This document shows positions 34,142 to 45,519 of a DNA stretch of 64,000 bases, in pieces. The notes under the pieces are model-generated. The model ran no database searches. It had not been told where the DNA came from and saw nothing but the letters and a program-made list of their open reading frames with translations. This DNA is from Psococerastis gibbosa (taxonomy: Eukaryota; Arthropoda; Insecta; Psocodea; Psocidae): the NCBI GenBank assembly GCA_963971405.1, contig OZ020492.1:12140151-12204150 (forward strand), read 5' to 3'. Positions within the stretch are counted from its first letter, which is position 1. Each line of letters begins with the position of its first letter. The translations under genes and the position numbers were made by a program.

Positions 34142-34951
34142 GGGCTGGAAGCGATAGGATTTTCGGTATGTAGGCCCGTCCATGTAATATCTCGGCGGGG
34201 GAATCGATAACTCGCCGTCTTCCTGGGGCAGGTAGATGGGACTGTTCCTTTCCGAAGTACCAATGTCTTTTGGCATAAACAAACTTCTCCGACCTTTTCC
34301 GAAAGCTCGGGCGAACTGCGGCAGTAACTGGACGTTCTTCAAAGCGGCGGCCTCCTCCATGAACCTCTGCTGCGACAAATCCTTCGCCCTTTCCTCCCAA
34401 ATCAGCTCCTTCAGATGCTGGAAACTGCTTCGCTGTGGCAGCGGCATGTAACCACCCACTGGCATCCCGCCAGTTATTCGAAATTCAGGCATGGTTCCCT
34501 GTCTCGTGGCGGCATAGTTTAGGTTGTCGAAGTATCGTAGTATGTCGTCGTACGCGCGAGCGTTCTCAATGTTTTCAAGACGAGGGTGGTTTTTCGGGGC
34601 GTTTTGCACAACTGTCCCGTATATGGGGGTTTGGTTCCAGGATCTGGCAGCTGAGCGCGCTGAAGCTACCATGTTGCGAGGTCTGCTGGTGAGAGCTTCA
34701 TACATGTTCATTGAGAAGGGGTCACTGTATGTCGGTACTTCGTTGGTTATTTCTGATACGCGGCCTTGCCTCCGGGAGAACCGCCACATAACGCGTAGGT
34801 CTTCGCAGGAGGGTTCTCCCCCGATAGGTCTCATTATGTTTGCCGGCAGGCTGAACCTCTGTAATGGCTTTCCGTGGATGTATTTTGTGTTTGCAGACGC
34901 TACCAGAAGCGTGACCAGCAGGAAGCTCAGAGCAGCGAACCTCCACATTGT
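34142..34951 (-). CDS. Exon of a secreted, uncharacterised insect protein (N-terminal 269 codons)
   Basis: The ATG is at 34948. A pyrimidine-rich TTTCTGGTTTCAG acceptor ends at 34952, leaving ACA before the ATG, so an upstream untranslated exon is implied. The exon ends at codon 269 (CCC, 34144-34142) and is followed by GTAAGT, a strong phase-0 donor; the 15 further open codons to 34094 are intron. Residues 1-21 are a clear signal peptide (LSFLLVTLLVASA core). The mature part is basic and proline-rich, with one cysteine (C48), a GEPSCEDLRVMWRFSRRQ block, a SARSAARSW block near 96-104, an acidic/aromatic helix DDILRYFDNL (134-143) and GKGRR at 217-221. No enzyme domain. Several basic pairs allow a processed-peptide role, but that is inference. 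I feel this resembles a conserved arthropod secreted family but cannot name it. Downstream exons were not located. Confidence 0.85.
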
Positions 34952-34966
34952 CTGAAACCAGAAAAT
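34952..34966 (-). promoter_or_regulatory. 3' splice acceptor
   Basis: TTTTCTGGTTTCAG on the minus strand directly before the ACA-ATG context. Confidence 0.8.
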
Positions 34967-34969
34967 ATA

Positions 34970-35736
34970 TCGTCCTGTAGTTTAGTGGTATATTGGTGAC
35001 AAGAAACTACGGTTTTCAAACGAGAGGTTTATTTATTTTTTCATTTATTTATTTTTGGCTTTATATAGAAAAAAAACAACAAGAAAACATAGAAAAAACA
35101 ACAAAACATATAAAAAACAAGAAGTGTTATACAGATAAGACAAGACAAGAAAGGTTGTTGGTTCCAGTTCGATCTAAATACGATCAATATTTCATGTTAA
35201 ACTTCATTTTGCACAAAAGCCGGATACTGGGTTGCTCTTTTGCTCTAGATGCAGAGATTAAACACAGTAGAACATTTAAGAGATATGATAGGGTCGAGCT
35301 AGAAGTTCTTATGTAACCGAGATCTTTACTAAAATAAGTTCAACCCCGCATCCACTTAAAATCAATCGACTCAGGAGATTCCTCTCCAAGTGTGTGCAAG
35401 TAAGGGATTCTCACCGTTTTGCGACAATTATATCTCTTGAAACTAAAAATGTTCTTCTATAACTCATGCGTTCATTACTAAGCGAGTTACATTGTAATGG
35501 CGCCTTATGAAGCTTCGGAGCGACTAATTAAAACTTACCATCTTTCTTACCCGAGTCTTTACAAACTGAGTTAAATGCACAACCCTCAATTGAATAAATT
35601 TATATAAATAACAGGTACGAGCCAACCTCATTCATGCCTTTCAATTTGCCTATGAGCATAATACGAAATATGAACAAAAAAAAACCTTGGCTGAGAATTG
35701 TTACTCTATTTAACACCAAACTTAACACCCAACTTC
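34970..35736. other. No gene; SINE-A-like traces
   Basis: GTCCTGTAGTTTAGTGGTAT at 34972 and GAAAGGTTGTTGGTTCCAGT at 35150 resemble the A-box and B-box regions of SINE-A, separated by an A-rich insertion. It lies just upstream of the secreted-protein exon, inside its presumed 5' intron. Confidence 0.4.
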
Positions 35737-35912
35737 GATGGCCAGGTGGTAATGTGCTTGCACTTGTGTGAGTCTTTACACGCCATCCGATCGGAGACGT
35801 GTCGTAACTCAACACGGGTACTAACCTACAGAGGCGACTGAAGAATTCAATCGGATACATGCATTAAATTGTTTGTATGCGATTAATCTTTATATATATT
35901 TTAAAAAAGTTA
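35737..35912 (+). mobile_element. SINE-D copy
   Basis: GATGGCCAGGTGGTAATGTG through CAATCGGATACATGCATTAA with an AT-rich end. More complete than 13173: it keeps TTTACACGCCATCCGATCGG. Confidence 0.82.
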
Positions 35913-36326
35913 AGAAGAATATTGATATATTGGTTTCTCAGAAGAATTTGGTTTTAGTAATTTATTGCCCTAGAAGGACATTAATTACGACAACAATATT
36001 TTGAATTATAAAAAAAAAAAACTTTTTTAATCGATCTTTTGTAGTTTTTGGAGGCCTCCCAAAATGAATTTAGGGCAAATCCGAAGGAAAAAAACCGGTA
36101 TGTATGAACCCGTGCATGCTTTCCTATATTTATCAACTTATTATAAGTTCCGTGATAGATAATTTTAGCAGAACCCTGGGATATTGCCATTGGACTACCC
36201 TTTAACAGTGTTAATTTTTTTGGCAATTTTTTCGTGTAAAGTTTTGATTTAATTAGAAAAACTATATTCGATTTATGGGTGGATAGAGGAATCATTATTT
36301 TATAAAATTTCAGAAATGAAGACTAT

Positions 36327-36690
36327 AATTGCCACAAAATCCATAGAGAGGTTTGCCCACAAATCGACGAACAGACACACAGTAATCACGTTGTAATCAC
36401 GGAATCGAAAATTTCAACCATCACAAAGCTTTCCTTATATACTAACGTATAAATAGGAAAACAAAAATTGTCTCGAATTGTACTTTTGTGCACGTATATG
36501 CATCGTACATGCCACATTTCTTCAAAATTGATCTAGTAGTTTTCCCATAAAGCGATGCACTAACAAACGGACCGACCGACAAACATTTCGTAGAAAATAC
36601 TTTTTGGCTCTCCTCAAAACATGTGATTCCGTTGAAATTGAAAAATTTAAAAAACTTCGATCGCTAAACTTTTCTTATACTAACGTATAA
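36327..36690 (-). mobile_element. Two HP fragments in tandem
   Basis: The first ends in a hairpin at 36430-36461 (GGAAAAC). The second, 36470-36690, is more decayed but keeps ACAAACATTTCGTAGAAAA and CTTATACTAACGTATAA. The 386-bp MITE starts 8 bases later. Confidence 0.72.
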
Positions 36691-36697
36691 TTCGGAA

Positions 36698-37083
36698 TGG
36701 CGCCCATTCCATTGACCGGCTAGGGCTATTTCCAAAAACAGTGACGTGGTAGCAGACATTCAAGACTTAGGTTGCGTTTCCACCGATCTCGCATTGCAGA
36801 ATGCAAATGACATTGACGGAAATTAGAATTTTTCTTTTTATAGAAATCTATTAAAATGTTTGAACTTAACATATCCCATGACGCCATTTTTTAATTTTAG
36901 TTAGTTTGTTTGTGATTTTATTGTATGATCATTGATCAATTTTAACTATGGCATAGAGGAAAATAAACATTTCCGTTAATTCTGCAATGCGAGGTCGGTG
37001 GAAACGCCAACTAAGTCTTGAATGTCTGCTACCACGTTACCGTTTTTGGAAATAGCCCTAGCCGGTCAATGGAATGGGCACCA
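36698..37083 (+). mobile_element. 386-bp MITE with ~105-bp TIRs, copy 1
   Basis: The left arm TGGCGCCCATTCCATTGACC, then GCTAGGGCTATTT, GACGTGGTAGCAGACATTCA and TCGCATTGCAGAAT, returns inverted at 36975-37083. The core has AACATATCCCATGACGCCAT and TGATCATTGATCAATTTTAA. It is not protein-coding. Confidence 0.9.
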
Positions 37084-37898
37084 AAGCAAAAGGGTTGACA
37101 ATACTGCAACGTACATGTAGGCAACTGCAAGGGCCCAGTGCCTGTGCGGCCGGCTCAGTTCACCTATTCATCTACCATTATCAAATTGATGTGTCAATAT
37201 TGACGAGCCTTTCATAGTTTAGTTACCGCAAAGAATGGTGTTCTGAAATGGAGAGATCTGTCATTCAAGAATCACTTTATAGTTTCCCCGCCAAGCCAGT
37301 TTATTTGATAGTATAAGATGCCTTTGAGGTGTTTGAAATTTTCAGCTTCAAATTTTTGTATGTTGGTATGTTTTGAAGCCATCGGCGTAGTCATGACCGG
37401 GCCGGTTTAACCGCCCCCCCCCCCCTACTCTCTCTCTCTATTTTCCATCCAAATGCGTGGGACCCAACAGTCTGAACACTGTACAATGCATCCTGCTACT
37501 TCTATGTTTGTTGATATCAATGACTGTTAGGCTAAGATTCCAGCAACTACCTCCCCTTACCGGATTATCTATGCCAGGGCTCGCGGGACACCCTGAATTT
37601 TTCAACATATGCCCATTGTTGCTGAAAAATCAATGAAGTCATTGGTATAAGGTCATGGAGCAAGATCCAATGTGCCACTACAGTCCTATGTCGGCCAAAA
37701 CGACAGTAACCTTTTCCTAATTTGAGTATTGTTTCTCCACAAATTCCAAATACATCCGAATTACTTCTCCGTTTGTCATCTATTTGTAAATGTTAATGGC
37801 AATTGTGTAATACTATTGAACAAAAAGGTAAGTTGGACTTACATTGCCTTCGCTGTGTTAGTTTTTGGCTTTCCTTTTCCCTATTATGTTGTTTCTAA
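37084..37898. other. No gene; possible half MITE with C-run
   Basis: CATCGGCGTAGTCATGACCG at 37380 followed by C13 resembles a G/C-run MITE end. The remainder is unassigned. Confidence 0.4.
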
Positions 37899-38240
37899 CG
37901 CCTGCTTTCAGCATTTCTGCTTTAAGCAACCCTGTCAGCCTGGCGGCTGGAGTGAGTCTGTTTGTTAACTTGAGGCACCCTAAGGGCAGACTCTTTCACC
38001 TTCAGGGAAAGGGGAGTTGACTAACAGGGTGGACCTCCTGATTATAGTGGATTCTGAACCACTTGGGGAACATGGTAAAGTCACACGATTAAATCGGAGG
38101 TGACCAGGACTCGACTTATACTGCCTAAGCGCGTTATCATGTCCCACCATGTTCCCCTGCCAACGCTGTGCACACTACCAAGTTGCCGCAGTTTGAAACA
38201 TGCTCTGCTCTAATGGAATCAACATGGTAAAGCCGTTGGC
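37899..38240 (-). repeat. Interspersed repeat C, copy 3
   Basis: Reverse of the 6611 copy, including the long extension (CTTTAAGCAACCCTGTCAGC) and the GTGCACACTACCAAGTTGCC end. Confidence 0.8.
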
Positions 38241-38615
38241 CGTTTTCCCTATTATGAGGGGCGGTAATCACTTCCATCATATTTGGCCAGTCATTAACTG
38301 ACAAGCGCCCTCTTAACAATTCTTCCAGCTTCTCTATGTCTTTAGTTCGACGTCCATTTGTTATGTTTATATTGATTTTTTTATGTATATTTTGAATCAC
38401 AAACACCGATTGGCGGATTGGCCTCCATTTTGAAGGTTGAGTTAAATGGGCTTCTACATACTATGGATCAAAATTTAGACGATCTTTTACGTGGTCTTAA
38501 TCGGATCAATACTTCCTGTGAAATTTAAATTTAACAAATTTAAAGAGAATGCAATTGGAGCGGAAGCATATGTCCACACTTGTCCAACTTTCACGTGGTC
38601 AATCAGCGACAAGTA

Positions 38616-39545
38616 CGAGGTGTGTTCAAAAAATAACGGGAATTTTTAAATTTCGCGGGTTTGGAGAGTCCAATTGTCAAATTTGTTTTTTTTATTATGT
38701 TGATATATATGCCCCTGAATTAAGATGAAATTTTGAGCTGTATTAATTGTTTACTTTGTCTGTGGCAGCAGCTAAGGTTAGACGTGTTTTTATGAACTTG
38801 GCGATTTTCGTTTGAAAAAAGAAATGGACCTAAGAATTTGTATCAAGTTTTGCGTAAAAAATGTATAAAGTGAAGCAAAGTGTGTGAAATGTTAACAAAG
38901 GCCTATGGAGAGTCTGTTATGAGCAAAGCAAGAGTTTATAAGTGGTATAAGCGTCTCCAAGATGGCCGTGAAGACGTTGAAGATGACGAGCGCCCCAGAC
39001 ACCCCAGCACATCAATAACCGATGAAAGCTTAGAAAAAATGAAAGCAATGGTTATGAATGATCGCCGAATAACAATCAGAGAAGTCACTGATGATCTTGG
39101 CATATCGATTGACTCATGTCATTAAATTTTTCGAAGGTTTTCGGCATGAAACGCGTGACAGCACAATTTGTCAAAAATTGCTGAATTTTAAACAAAAACA
39201 CATCGTTGCCTGCTCGTGAATTCTTGGCCAAAACCAGTACCTTAACGATTCCCCAGTCTCCATAATCGACAGACATGGCTCCGTGTGACTTTTTCCTATT
39301 CGCAAAAATATAAAGAGAACCTTAAAGGGCCGTCGTTTAACAAGCATTGATGACATAAAAGCGCGTCGCTGAAAGTGTTGAAGGCTGTCCCAAAAATCGA
39401 GTTTGAGAAGTGTTTCCACGATTGGAAGATGCGCTGGCAATGTCGAATGGGGACTATTTTGAAGGCGACAACATTAATGCAGACGAATGAATTTTTTTTT
39501 TTCTTCAAAAAACGAAAATTCCCGTTATTTTTTGAACATACCTCG
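38616..39545 (+). mobile_element. Internally deleted mariner element
   Basis: The terminal inverted repeats CGAGGTGTGTTCAAAAAATA and TATTTTTTGAACATACCTCG are bounded by TA target duplications (38614-38615, 39546-39547). The length of 930 bp is short of the ~1.3 kb usual for mariner. Confidence 0.93.
38880..39450 (+). pseudogene. Mariner transposase, deleted
   Basis: 38880-39125 is open for 81 codons. It covers the first helix-turn-helix (KAYGESVMSKARVYKWYKRL) and the ITIREVTDDLGIS second HTH, ending just after SCH with a frameshift. The catalytic middle is missing. The trace resumes near 39220 with codons for MAPCDFFLF, the conserved segment normally just before the third catalytic residue, and ends with EFEKCFHDWKMRW around 39400-39435. 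It lacks two thirds of the catalytic core and has stops, so it cannot be active but could be moved in trans. Confidence 0.88.
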
Positions 39546-39649
39546 TATGGACACAGACTTCGTGAGATTCTTGCCTCGCTTTGGCTACGATTAAGTTGAA
39601 TACGTGTGGACATAGCCGTCTGTCTCTAATTGAAACCCATACAAAATGA

Positions 39650-39791
39650 AATTTCTGGTCATGCTTCGGAGGGCATATAAAGCAGGCGGTCCCGGGCCTT
39701 CTTAGTTGAGTCAAAGAGAGGGCTTAATAGCCGTAACTCCGCTAGGTTGGCTTAGTAATAGAATAAAAAAAGTCAATATTTATTTATTTAA
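39650..39791 (+). mobile_element. SINE-A, 5'-truncated
   Basis: Starts in the body (TTTCTGGTCATGCTTCGGAG) and ends in a TTTA tail. The tRNA-like head is missing, as expected for incomplete reverse transcription. Confidence 0.82.
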
Positions 39792-40199
39792 TGGTGGCCG
39801 AGTTCTGTTTCCTATACCTGCGTCAGTGAGAGTCGACGTTCTACGGTAATTGTCCCATTATACATACTTTCCGCTGTCCCGATTTTCCCTATCCCTGTCC
39901 AATTGAATACCTAATGGCATAGTCTACAATAGCAGACTAATATATTATCATACACAGCTATAATAATGGCATAGTATGGCATACATCGTAGGATTATTCA
40001 GAATTTCTTTTAAATAATAATTTTCCTTCAAAACCAAAGTCTTGATTGGGAAAGCAACATGTTCAGCTGAAATACTCTATTTAGCATCTAAACAATTCTG
40101 AAGTTACAAAGCATTGATAAAATAAGTTCCTTAGAAAAAAATATTTATAGTAAAATTTCATGAAAATTTTGTATTTTAGAGTTATGAAGGTGGATATAG
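39792..40199. other. No gene recognised
   Basis: AT-rich. CATACATCGTAGGATTATTC and similar words recur at 45500 beside another HP copy. Confidence 0.4.
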
Positions 40200-40486
40200 C
40201 CTACATTAATAAGGACTAAAATAGGTGTGCATTTAAATTAAATCATCAAAGCCATTTTTTATTTAAAAAAAAAAAGAACGTTCCATAATTTTTAGGCGGT
40301 TATCCAAAAAAATTAAATATAATAAAATACAACCAATCCAGTTTCTGACATGCCGACAAGAGGACATTTCGTAAAACATTTTGAGGTCCTAGGGCCGTAA
40401 AATGTGTAATCCTATTGAGATTGCGAAATCAAAAATTTCGATTGTCACAAAGCTTTCCTTCTATACTAACGTTTAAATAGGAAAGT
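40200..40486 (-). mobile_element. HP element, truncated copy
   Basis: ACAAGAGGACATTTCGTAAA through CTTTCCTTCTATACTAACGT to GGAAAGT. The body is AT-rich and decayed. Confidence 0.7.
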
Positions 40487-40742
40487 AGCAATACAACTTC
40501 TCCATTTAAAATACGCGTGAATTTAACAATGGCAACTGGTCGATCTCTTCTTTAGAGAACCTAATAAACAAACTATGATATCGATCAATGGTCTTTTCAA
40601 ATTCCATTACATTTGAGTAATCACATTTATAATTCACTGTTTCCTTGTGATTGTTTGGATATTACATTGGCATAGACGTCTCGGGCAGCTTGAAAGATTT
40701 ATGGTGCGATATGACTGCAAACAGAAGGTATTGACGGCGAAA

Positions 40743-41128
40743 AGGCGCCCTTTCCACCGACCGGCTAGGGCTATTTACAAAAATGGTGACGTGGTAGCAG
40801 ACATTCAAGACTTAGGCGGAGTTTCCACCGACCTCGCATTGCAGAATTGACGGAAATGTTTATTTTCCTCTATGCCATAGCTAAAATTGATCAATGATCA
40901 TACAGTAAAATCACAAACAAACAAACTAAAATTAAAAAATGGCGTCATGGGATATGTTAAGTACAAACATTTTAATAGATTTCTATAAAAAGAAAAATTA
41001 TAATTTCCGTCAATGTCATTTGTATTCTGCAATGCGAGGTCGGTGGAAACGCCACCTAAGTCTTGAATGTCTGCTACCACGTCACCGTTTTTGTAAATAG
41101 CCCTAGCCGGTCGGTGGAATGGGCGCCA
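40743..41128 (-). mobile_element. 386-bp MITE, copy 2 with inverted core
   Basis: Same arms and the same length as copy 1. The core (TGATCAATGATCATACAGTA, AAAATGGCGTCATGGGATAT) is in the opposite orientation relative to copy 1. Both ends read GGCGCCC/GGGCGCC. Confidence 0.9.
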
Positions 41129-41264
41129 AAATTCATTTTACCTTGCCGGCCCGAGAGGTTGGAAGGCTGGAAAAGGTTCAGACTCCTTCAACGTAGGCCA
41201 TAGGAATGTGAAGTGTACTAAGGTTGTCCTCGAGTGTTATATAATGCCATAAATTATCTAGCAA

Positions 41265-41604
41265 TAGACCTCGAATTCTAACAATTATTATACATGCCAT
41301 TTTGCTATATTGAATATGATGATTTTCTCTGTCATTTTTTGGAGGTTTTTGGGGGCTAAGCCCCCCAAATGAAGTCATCCAAAAAAATGATGAAAACTCC
41401 ACTGTAATTATGTTAACCTACTTGCCGATTTTCATCAAACTCCATCGAGTAGTTTGACTGTAAGTCGAAGTCTGACCGACAGACATTCCTTAAAAAACAC
41501 ATATTTTGGATATTATTGTATCGTAAATCCTTTGAAATGTTGAACCCAAAAATTTAGGCATTCACAAAGTTTTTCAATTATTAACGTATAAATAGGAAAG
41601 CAAT
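41265..41604 (-). mobile_element. HP element, partial copy
   Basis: The GAGGTTTTTGGGGGCTAAGC/CCCCCAAAT block, GACCGACAGACATTCCTTAA, and terminal AACGTATAAATAGGAAAGC. Confidence 0.72.
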
Positions 41605-42699
41605 AATTGGAAGTAGGCTTCATTTTGTATTTCATAATATTAAATAATAGAAATTTAAAAGTACGACTAGAAAAATCATGTTAACATCATCAGGTTTTAG
41701 TTTTTGGTATGGTTAATTTCAACACCGAAGTATTTGAATTGACTCATAAGTTATGGCAATATCTCTTTCAGCCAACTTTGTCACTATTTGACATGAATGT
41801 CTCTTAAGTTATTGACAGATGATTAAAACTAAGACTGCGAATATTTGAAACCGCTTGTCAATTACAAGCGCTGCCGAAATCTGCCATTACTGTTTTCGAA
41901 GCTTTTGACATTTTCGCCCTTTCTTTATCAGTAGAATTTACTTTGAGCGAAATTTCTTTCATAAAACCAGTAAAACCTTCATCTCAGAAAGGGAAGTCAT
42001 CAATGGGGAAATTCTTCAAAGTCAAAAGCTGATAAACCAGTCGCTCTACACCTATTTAACTTTACGATAAGCTCTTACATTTCATCTTGGAAGTGTTAAT
42101 CTCCTTTATTCGTTTCTTGTCAGCCGAGGTTTTAGAACTTTTGTTTATCTGTAGAGGAAGATGTGGGTGAAGTCAATAAATATAAATTATAGTCTCCTTA
42201 TTAACTAAGTAAAACTTACTTTCACTCATGGTAAAAATTAAAATTCTTAGTATAGTTAGTTATACGTTAATAAAGGCGGTAATTTGTTCCTTTTAATCTA
42301 GAACGATACTTGATGAACGCATAAGGCACTGATCATCATTATGGTTAGATTCAACAATGCGACGATGCTTCCACCTTCGTCTTTAACTTGTCGAGGGGCA
42401 TTTTCTTCGTTTCACGTAGCAGATTAGACGTGTTTTCACTGGGTTGATTGCAAGAGTGCACTGAAAGGTCCAAGATTCACCTAATTCAGGGTCAAAATAC
42501 AATTTTCTTTCTTCTTTGGGGCATGTTGCTGACCACAATCTCGCAAATATAGCAGTGGTAATGAGAGAGTTAGTTACTTACCAGTGGCAAGTTTCTTAGT
42601 CAAAACTATTATTATTCCAAATTCCACATAATATCCCATCTCACAACATTGGTAGAACATAGAACTTGCTCACTATCTCACTCCAATTAGAATTGAGCC
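41605..42699. other. No gene recognised
   Basis: Unassigned AT-rich DNA. Confidence 0.4.
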
Positions 42700-42879
42700 T
42701 ACGTTTATGTTTGACAACTTGAAATCGCAAATCTTTAAGCATGACGATACAGACGGAGCGACAGAAATTTCGTAAAACTCCTGTTTTTGGTTCCTGGGCC
42801 CTCGAAACATGTAAATCTACCGAAATAATAAATTTTGACCAAATAAAAGCTTTCCTTATACTACGTATGAATGGGAAAG
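42700..42879 (-). mobile_element. HP element, truncated copy
   Basis: ACAGAAATTTCGTAAAACTC, GGTTCCTGGGCCCTCGAAAC and terminal CTTTCCTTATACTACGTATG with GGGAAAGC. Confidence 0.68.
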
Positions 42880-43230
42880 CTATTCTTCTAAATCGTAAAG
42901 GAGGGATTTAAATTGATACAATTATTGATGCAGTTAAAATTTAAAAAAATAATATTTATTATTTATATAACAACTGACAATTGATAAATCTATGTATGTA
43001 TTATGCTAACATGTATTGTACAGACTTCAAAGACAGAACACAACAATTTAAATAGAGAAAAGGGCTTCCGGAATACTTAAAAGTCTAGAAACTTTTCAAG
43101 CCCAAGATGTTGCTTAGTTCTCGGCTTCTCCGTTTTGTATTTCCCACGGCTATGTCTTTTCCAAAAGTTTCTCTATCTCAAGGCTTGTTTTGTCTCTTGC
43201 TGAGGCGTATTGACGTATGAATGAAGTCAG

Positions 43231-43442
43231 GGCATGTAGAGCTGTGGTAAAAACTCAGACTTCCACCCGAAAGGTTGTTGGTTCGAGTCCAACACTTGCC
43301 GCATTTTCTGGCCATGCTTCGGAGGACATGTACATCAGATGGTCTTGGGCCTTTCTTGCTCAGTGTAAGAGAGGGCATTTTAGCCCAACCTCCAGTAGGC
43401 TGGCATAGTTATATAACAAAAGTCACTATTTACTTATTTATT
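43231..43442 (+). mobile_element. SINE-A copy with 8-bp target duplication
   Basis: Head to tail complete but diverged (AGATGGTCTTGGGCCTTTC). TATGAATG occurs at 43216-43223 and 43443-43450. Confidence 0.85.
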
Positions 43443-43450
43443 TATGAATG

Positions 43451-44070
43451 GATTGTTGATGTTTCCATAGGGAAAAGGAGGATTTTTTACTAATTTCAAA
43501 AATTAAGGAAACGTGAACATCAAATACCATTGTTTTCAAATATGCCTCTGAAACTGAGAAGAAAAGATCTTACGCTGGATGTGAAAAAAAGAAAAAAAAC
43601 GGATTTACACGCGTGAGCATAATTAACGATATTCTGGTTTGTCAACTGACGTTTAATAAAACAGTAAAAATAAGTAGCTCACGGGTACATGTGGCATTAG
43701 AAACGTATATACGTACAGTACAAAGATCTGAGAGGAAAAGCTGGCGAGTATAATAAAGTGTCAGCTGCAGTGAATAAAGCCATAATGGACCACATAAAAA
43801 ATTCCTGCTGTTGACTCACATTACTGCAGAGAGAAAACTGAGGCAACGTATCAGCTACTTTTCATAATGTTGGAAAAGGTGCACAAATTATACCCTACAG
43901 AATTAACCCCTGACCGTACAGTGAGTCTATGTAGGCTACCTAGATCGGGCAACGAGTTGATAGCGGTAGATGAGACCAGATACAAGATAAAATAAGACAA
44001 GGAAGATGCAAAGACTAATCTTACTTCGGCATGTGTCTTTTTTATCAAGAAATAACTCTACTAGAACCAA
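43451..44070. other. No gene recognised
   Basis: Unassigned. Confidence 0.4.
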
Positions 44071-44420
44071 TAGTTCCAACAGTCATGCTATATTACCTTA
44101 TAAACGTCAGATTTTGTTTATGAAACTGCTGAACTGCAGCACTCACTCCGCTTACTTGACAAATGATATTGCTTTATTTGCTCCTAGCAAAAGTTCCAAC
44201 AGGTATAATATTTTATAAGCGTCAGATTTGGTTATACCACCATGGCATAACCAATTCTAGCATTTCATTCACTCGGCTAAAATTGACAAAGAATATTGCT
44301 TTATTTGACACTACAATGAAATCCAACAGGGGTAAGATTTTATAAACGTCATATTTGGTTTTCCAACTGTAGCATATACTCGGCTAAAATTGACAAAGGA
44401 TATTTATTTATTTTGACAGA
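44071..44420 (+). repeat. Tandem array, ~114-128 bp unit, about three units
   Basis: TAAACGTCAGATTTTG-like starts at 44101, 44215 and 44343. Each is followed by AAAATTGACAAA and ATTGCTTTATTTG blocks and AGTTCCAACAGG. Units differ by small indels. Confidence 0.75.
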
Positions 44421-44697
44421 GAATGAAACAGAAAAGGTTAGTGAGAAGTGACAACTTGTTTGATAAAATATATTACCGAGTATTTATGTCAAGATTTTGG
44501 AGCTGTTGTGGGCGGGAGACAGAACCGTAATGTCAAGATCTTGAAAGGCTGAAAAGGCTTTAAAGTATTTCTACTCCTTTTCTGGCGTTGTAATTATCCA
44601 GCTCAATTACATGATGACAGGACATACCTGCCCAATGACAGGAAAGAGATTTCACAGTGATTGATAAAACAAAATGTAGGACTTCTGAAATAAAATG

Positions 44698-44904
44698 TAT
44701 AAATAAATAAGTACTTTTTTGTTCTATTACTAAGCCAACTAGCGGAGTTAGGGCTATAAAGCCCTCTCTTACACTCAACTAGGTAGGCCCGGGACCGCCT
44801 GCTTTACATGCTCTCCGAAGCATGGCCAGATAATGTAGGAAGTGTAGGACTCGAACCAACAACCTTTCGGGTGAAAGTCAGAGTCCGTACCACTACTCTA
44901 CATG
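44698..44904 (-). mobile_element. SINE-A copy
   Basis: Complete reverse copy, TTTA tail at the left and head CTACATG at the right. Confidence 0.85.
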
Positions 44905-44981
44905 ACTGAGACATTTACATACGTTATAGCTCTGCACAATTAATGCTCCGCGGGTGAAAATAAAAGAATTGGCACAAGGGA

Positions 44982-45266
44982 GTAGTAGTAGTAGTGTTCG
45001 TCGGGTTAATAACGACTTAGGCCTCATTTGGGCCCATAGAGCGACCCCGACTTGACTGTCCTATGCCAGCCCATAGGACAGTGGACCTCCTGATTATAGT
45101 GGATTCCGAACCACTTGGGAAACACAGTGAAGTCACACGATTAGTTCGGAGGTGACCAGGACAAGTCCTACCATGTTTCCCTACCGGCACTGTGCACACG
45201 ACCAAGTTATCTGCAGCTTTGAACCTGCTCTGGTCCGCTGGATTCAACATGGTATGGCGGCCGGTT
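44982..45266 (-). repeat. Interspersed repeat C, copy 4, with (AGT)n end
   Basis: Reverse of copy 2. The left boundary is an AGTAGTAGTAGTAGTG array followed by TTCGTCGGGTTAATAACGAC, which gives the 3' end of repeat C a simple-repeat tail, as in LINE or SINE elements. Confidence 0.8.
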
Positions 45267-45519
45267 TGGCACAAGGGAACCTGTATATAGTTTTCTATTT
45301 ATCTATTTGTAAAGGTGCCATAACAGACAATTAATATGAGTACTGTAGTGCCGTGGTAAATAATTGTCAGAGATAAATTTTTGTTTCATCGACTTTCCCT
45401 ATCCTAAAGCACTGTCCGATTGATCGATGTGAGTTAATTTTACAGTCTATAATGGACGGAACAATATAATACTACACAATAGTTATAATAATAATGTCAT
45501 GGTATGTATGGATTATTCA

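Larger units (their letters stand above)
38571..39612. mobile_element. MITE split by a mariner insertion
   Basis: The left end TGTCCACACTTGTCCAACTT and right end AAGTTGAATACGTGTGGACA are inverted repeats, each flanked by TA (38569-38570 and 39613-39614). Without the mariner the element is ~110 bp. Relatives lie at 22506-22740. Confidence 0.7.

Noticed and set aside
34524-34955. 143-codon plus-strand open frame opposite the secreted-protein exon
   Set aside because: It lies antisense to an exon with signal peptide and good splice sites; its own start and context have no support.
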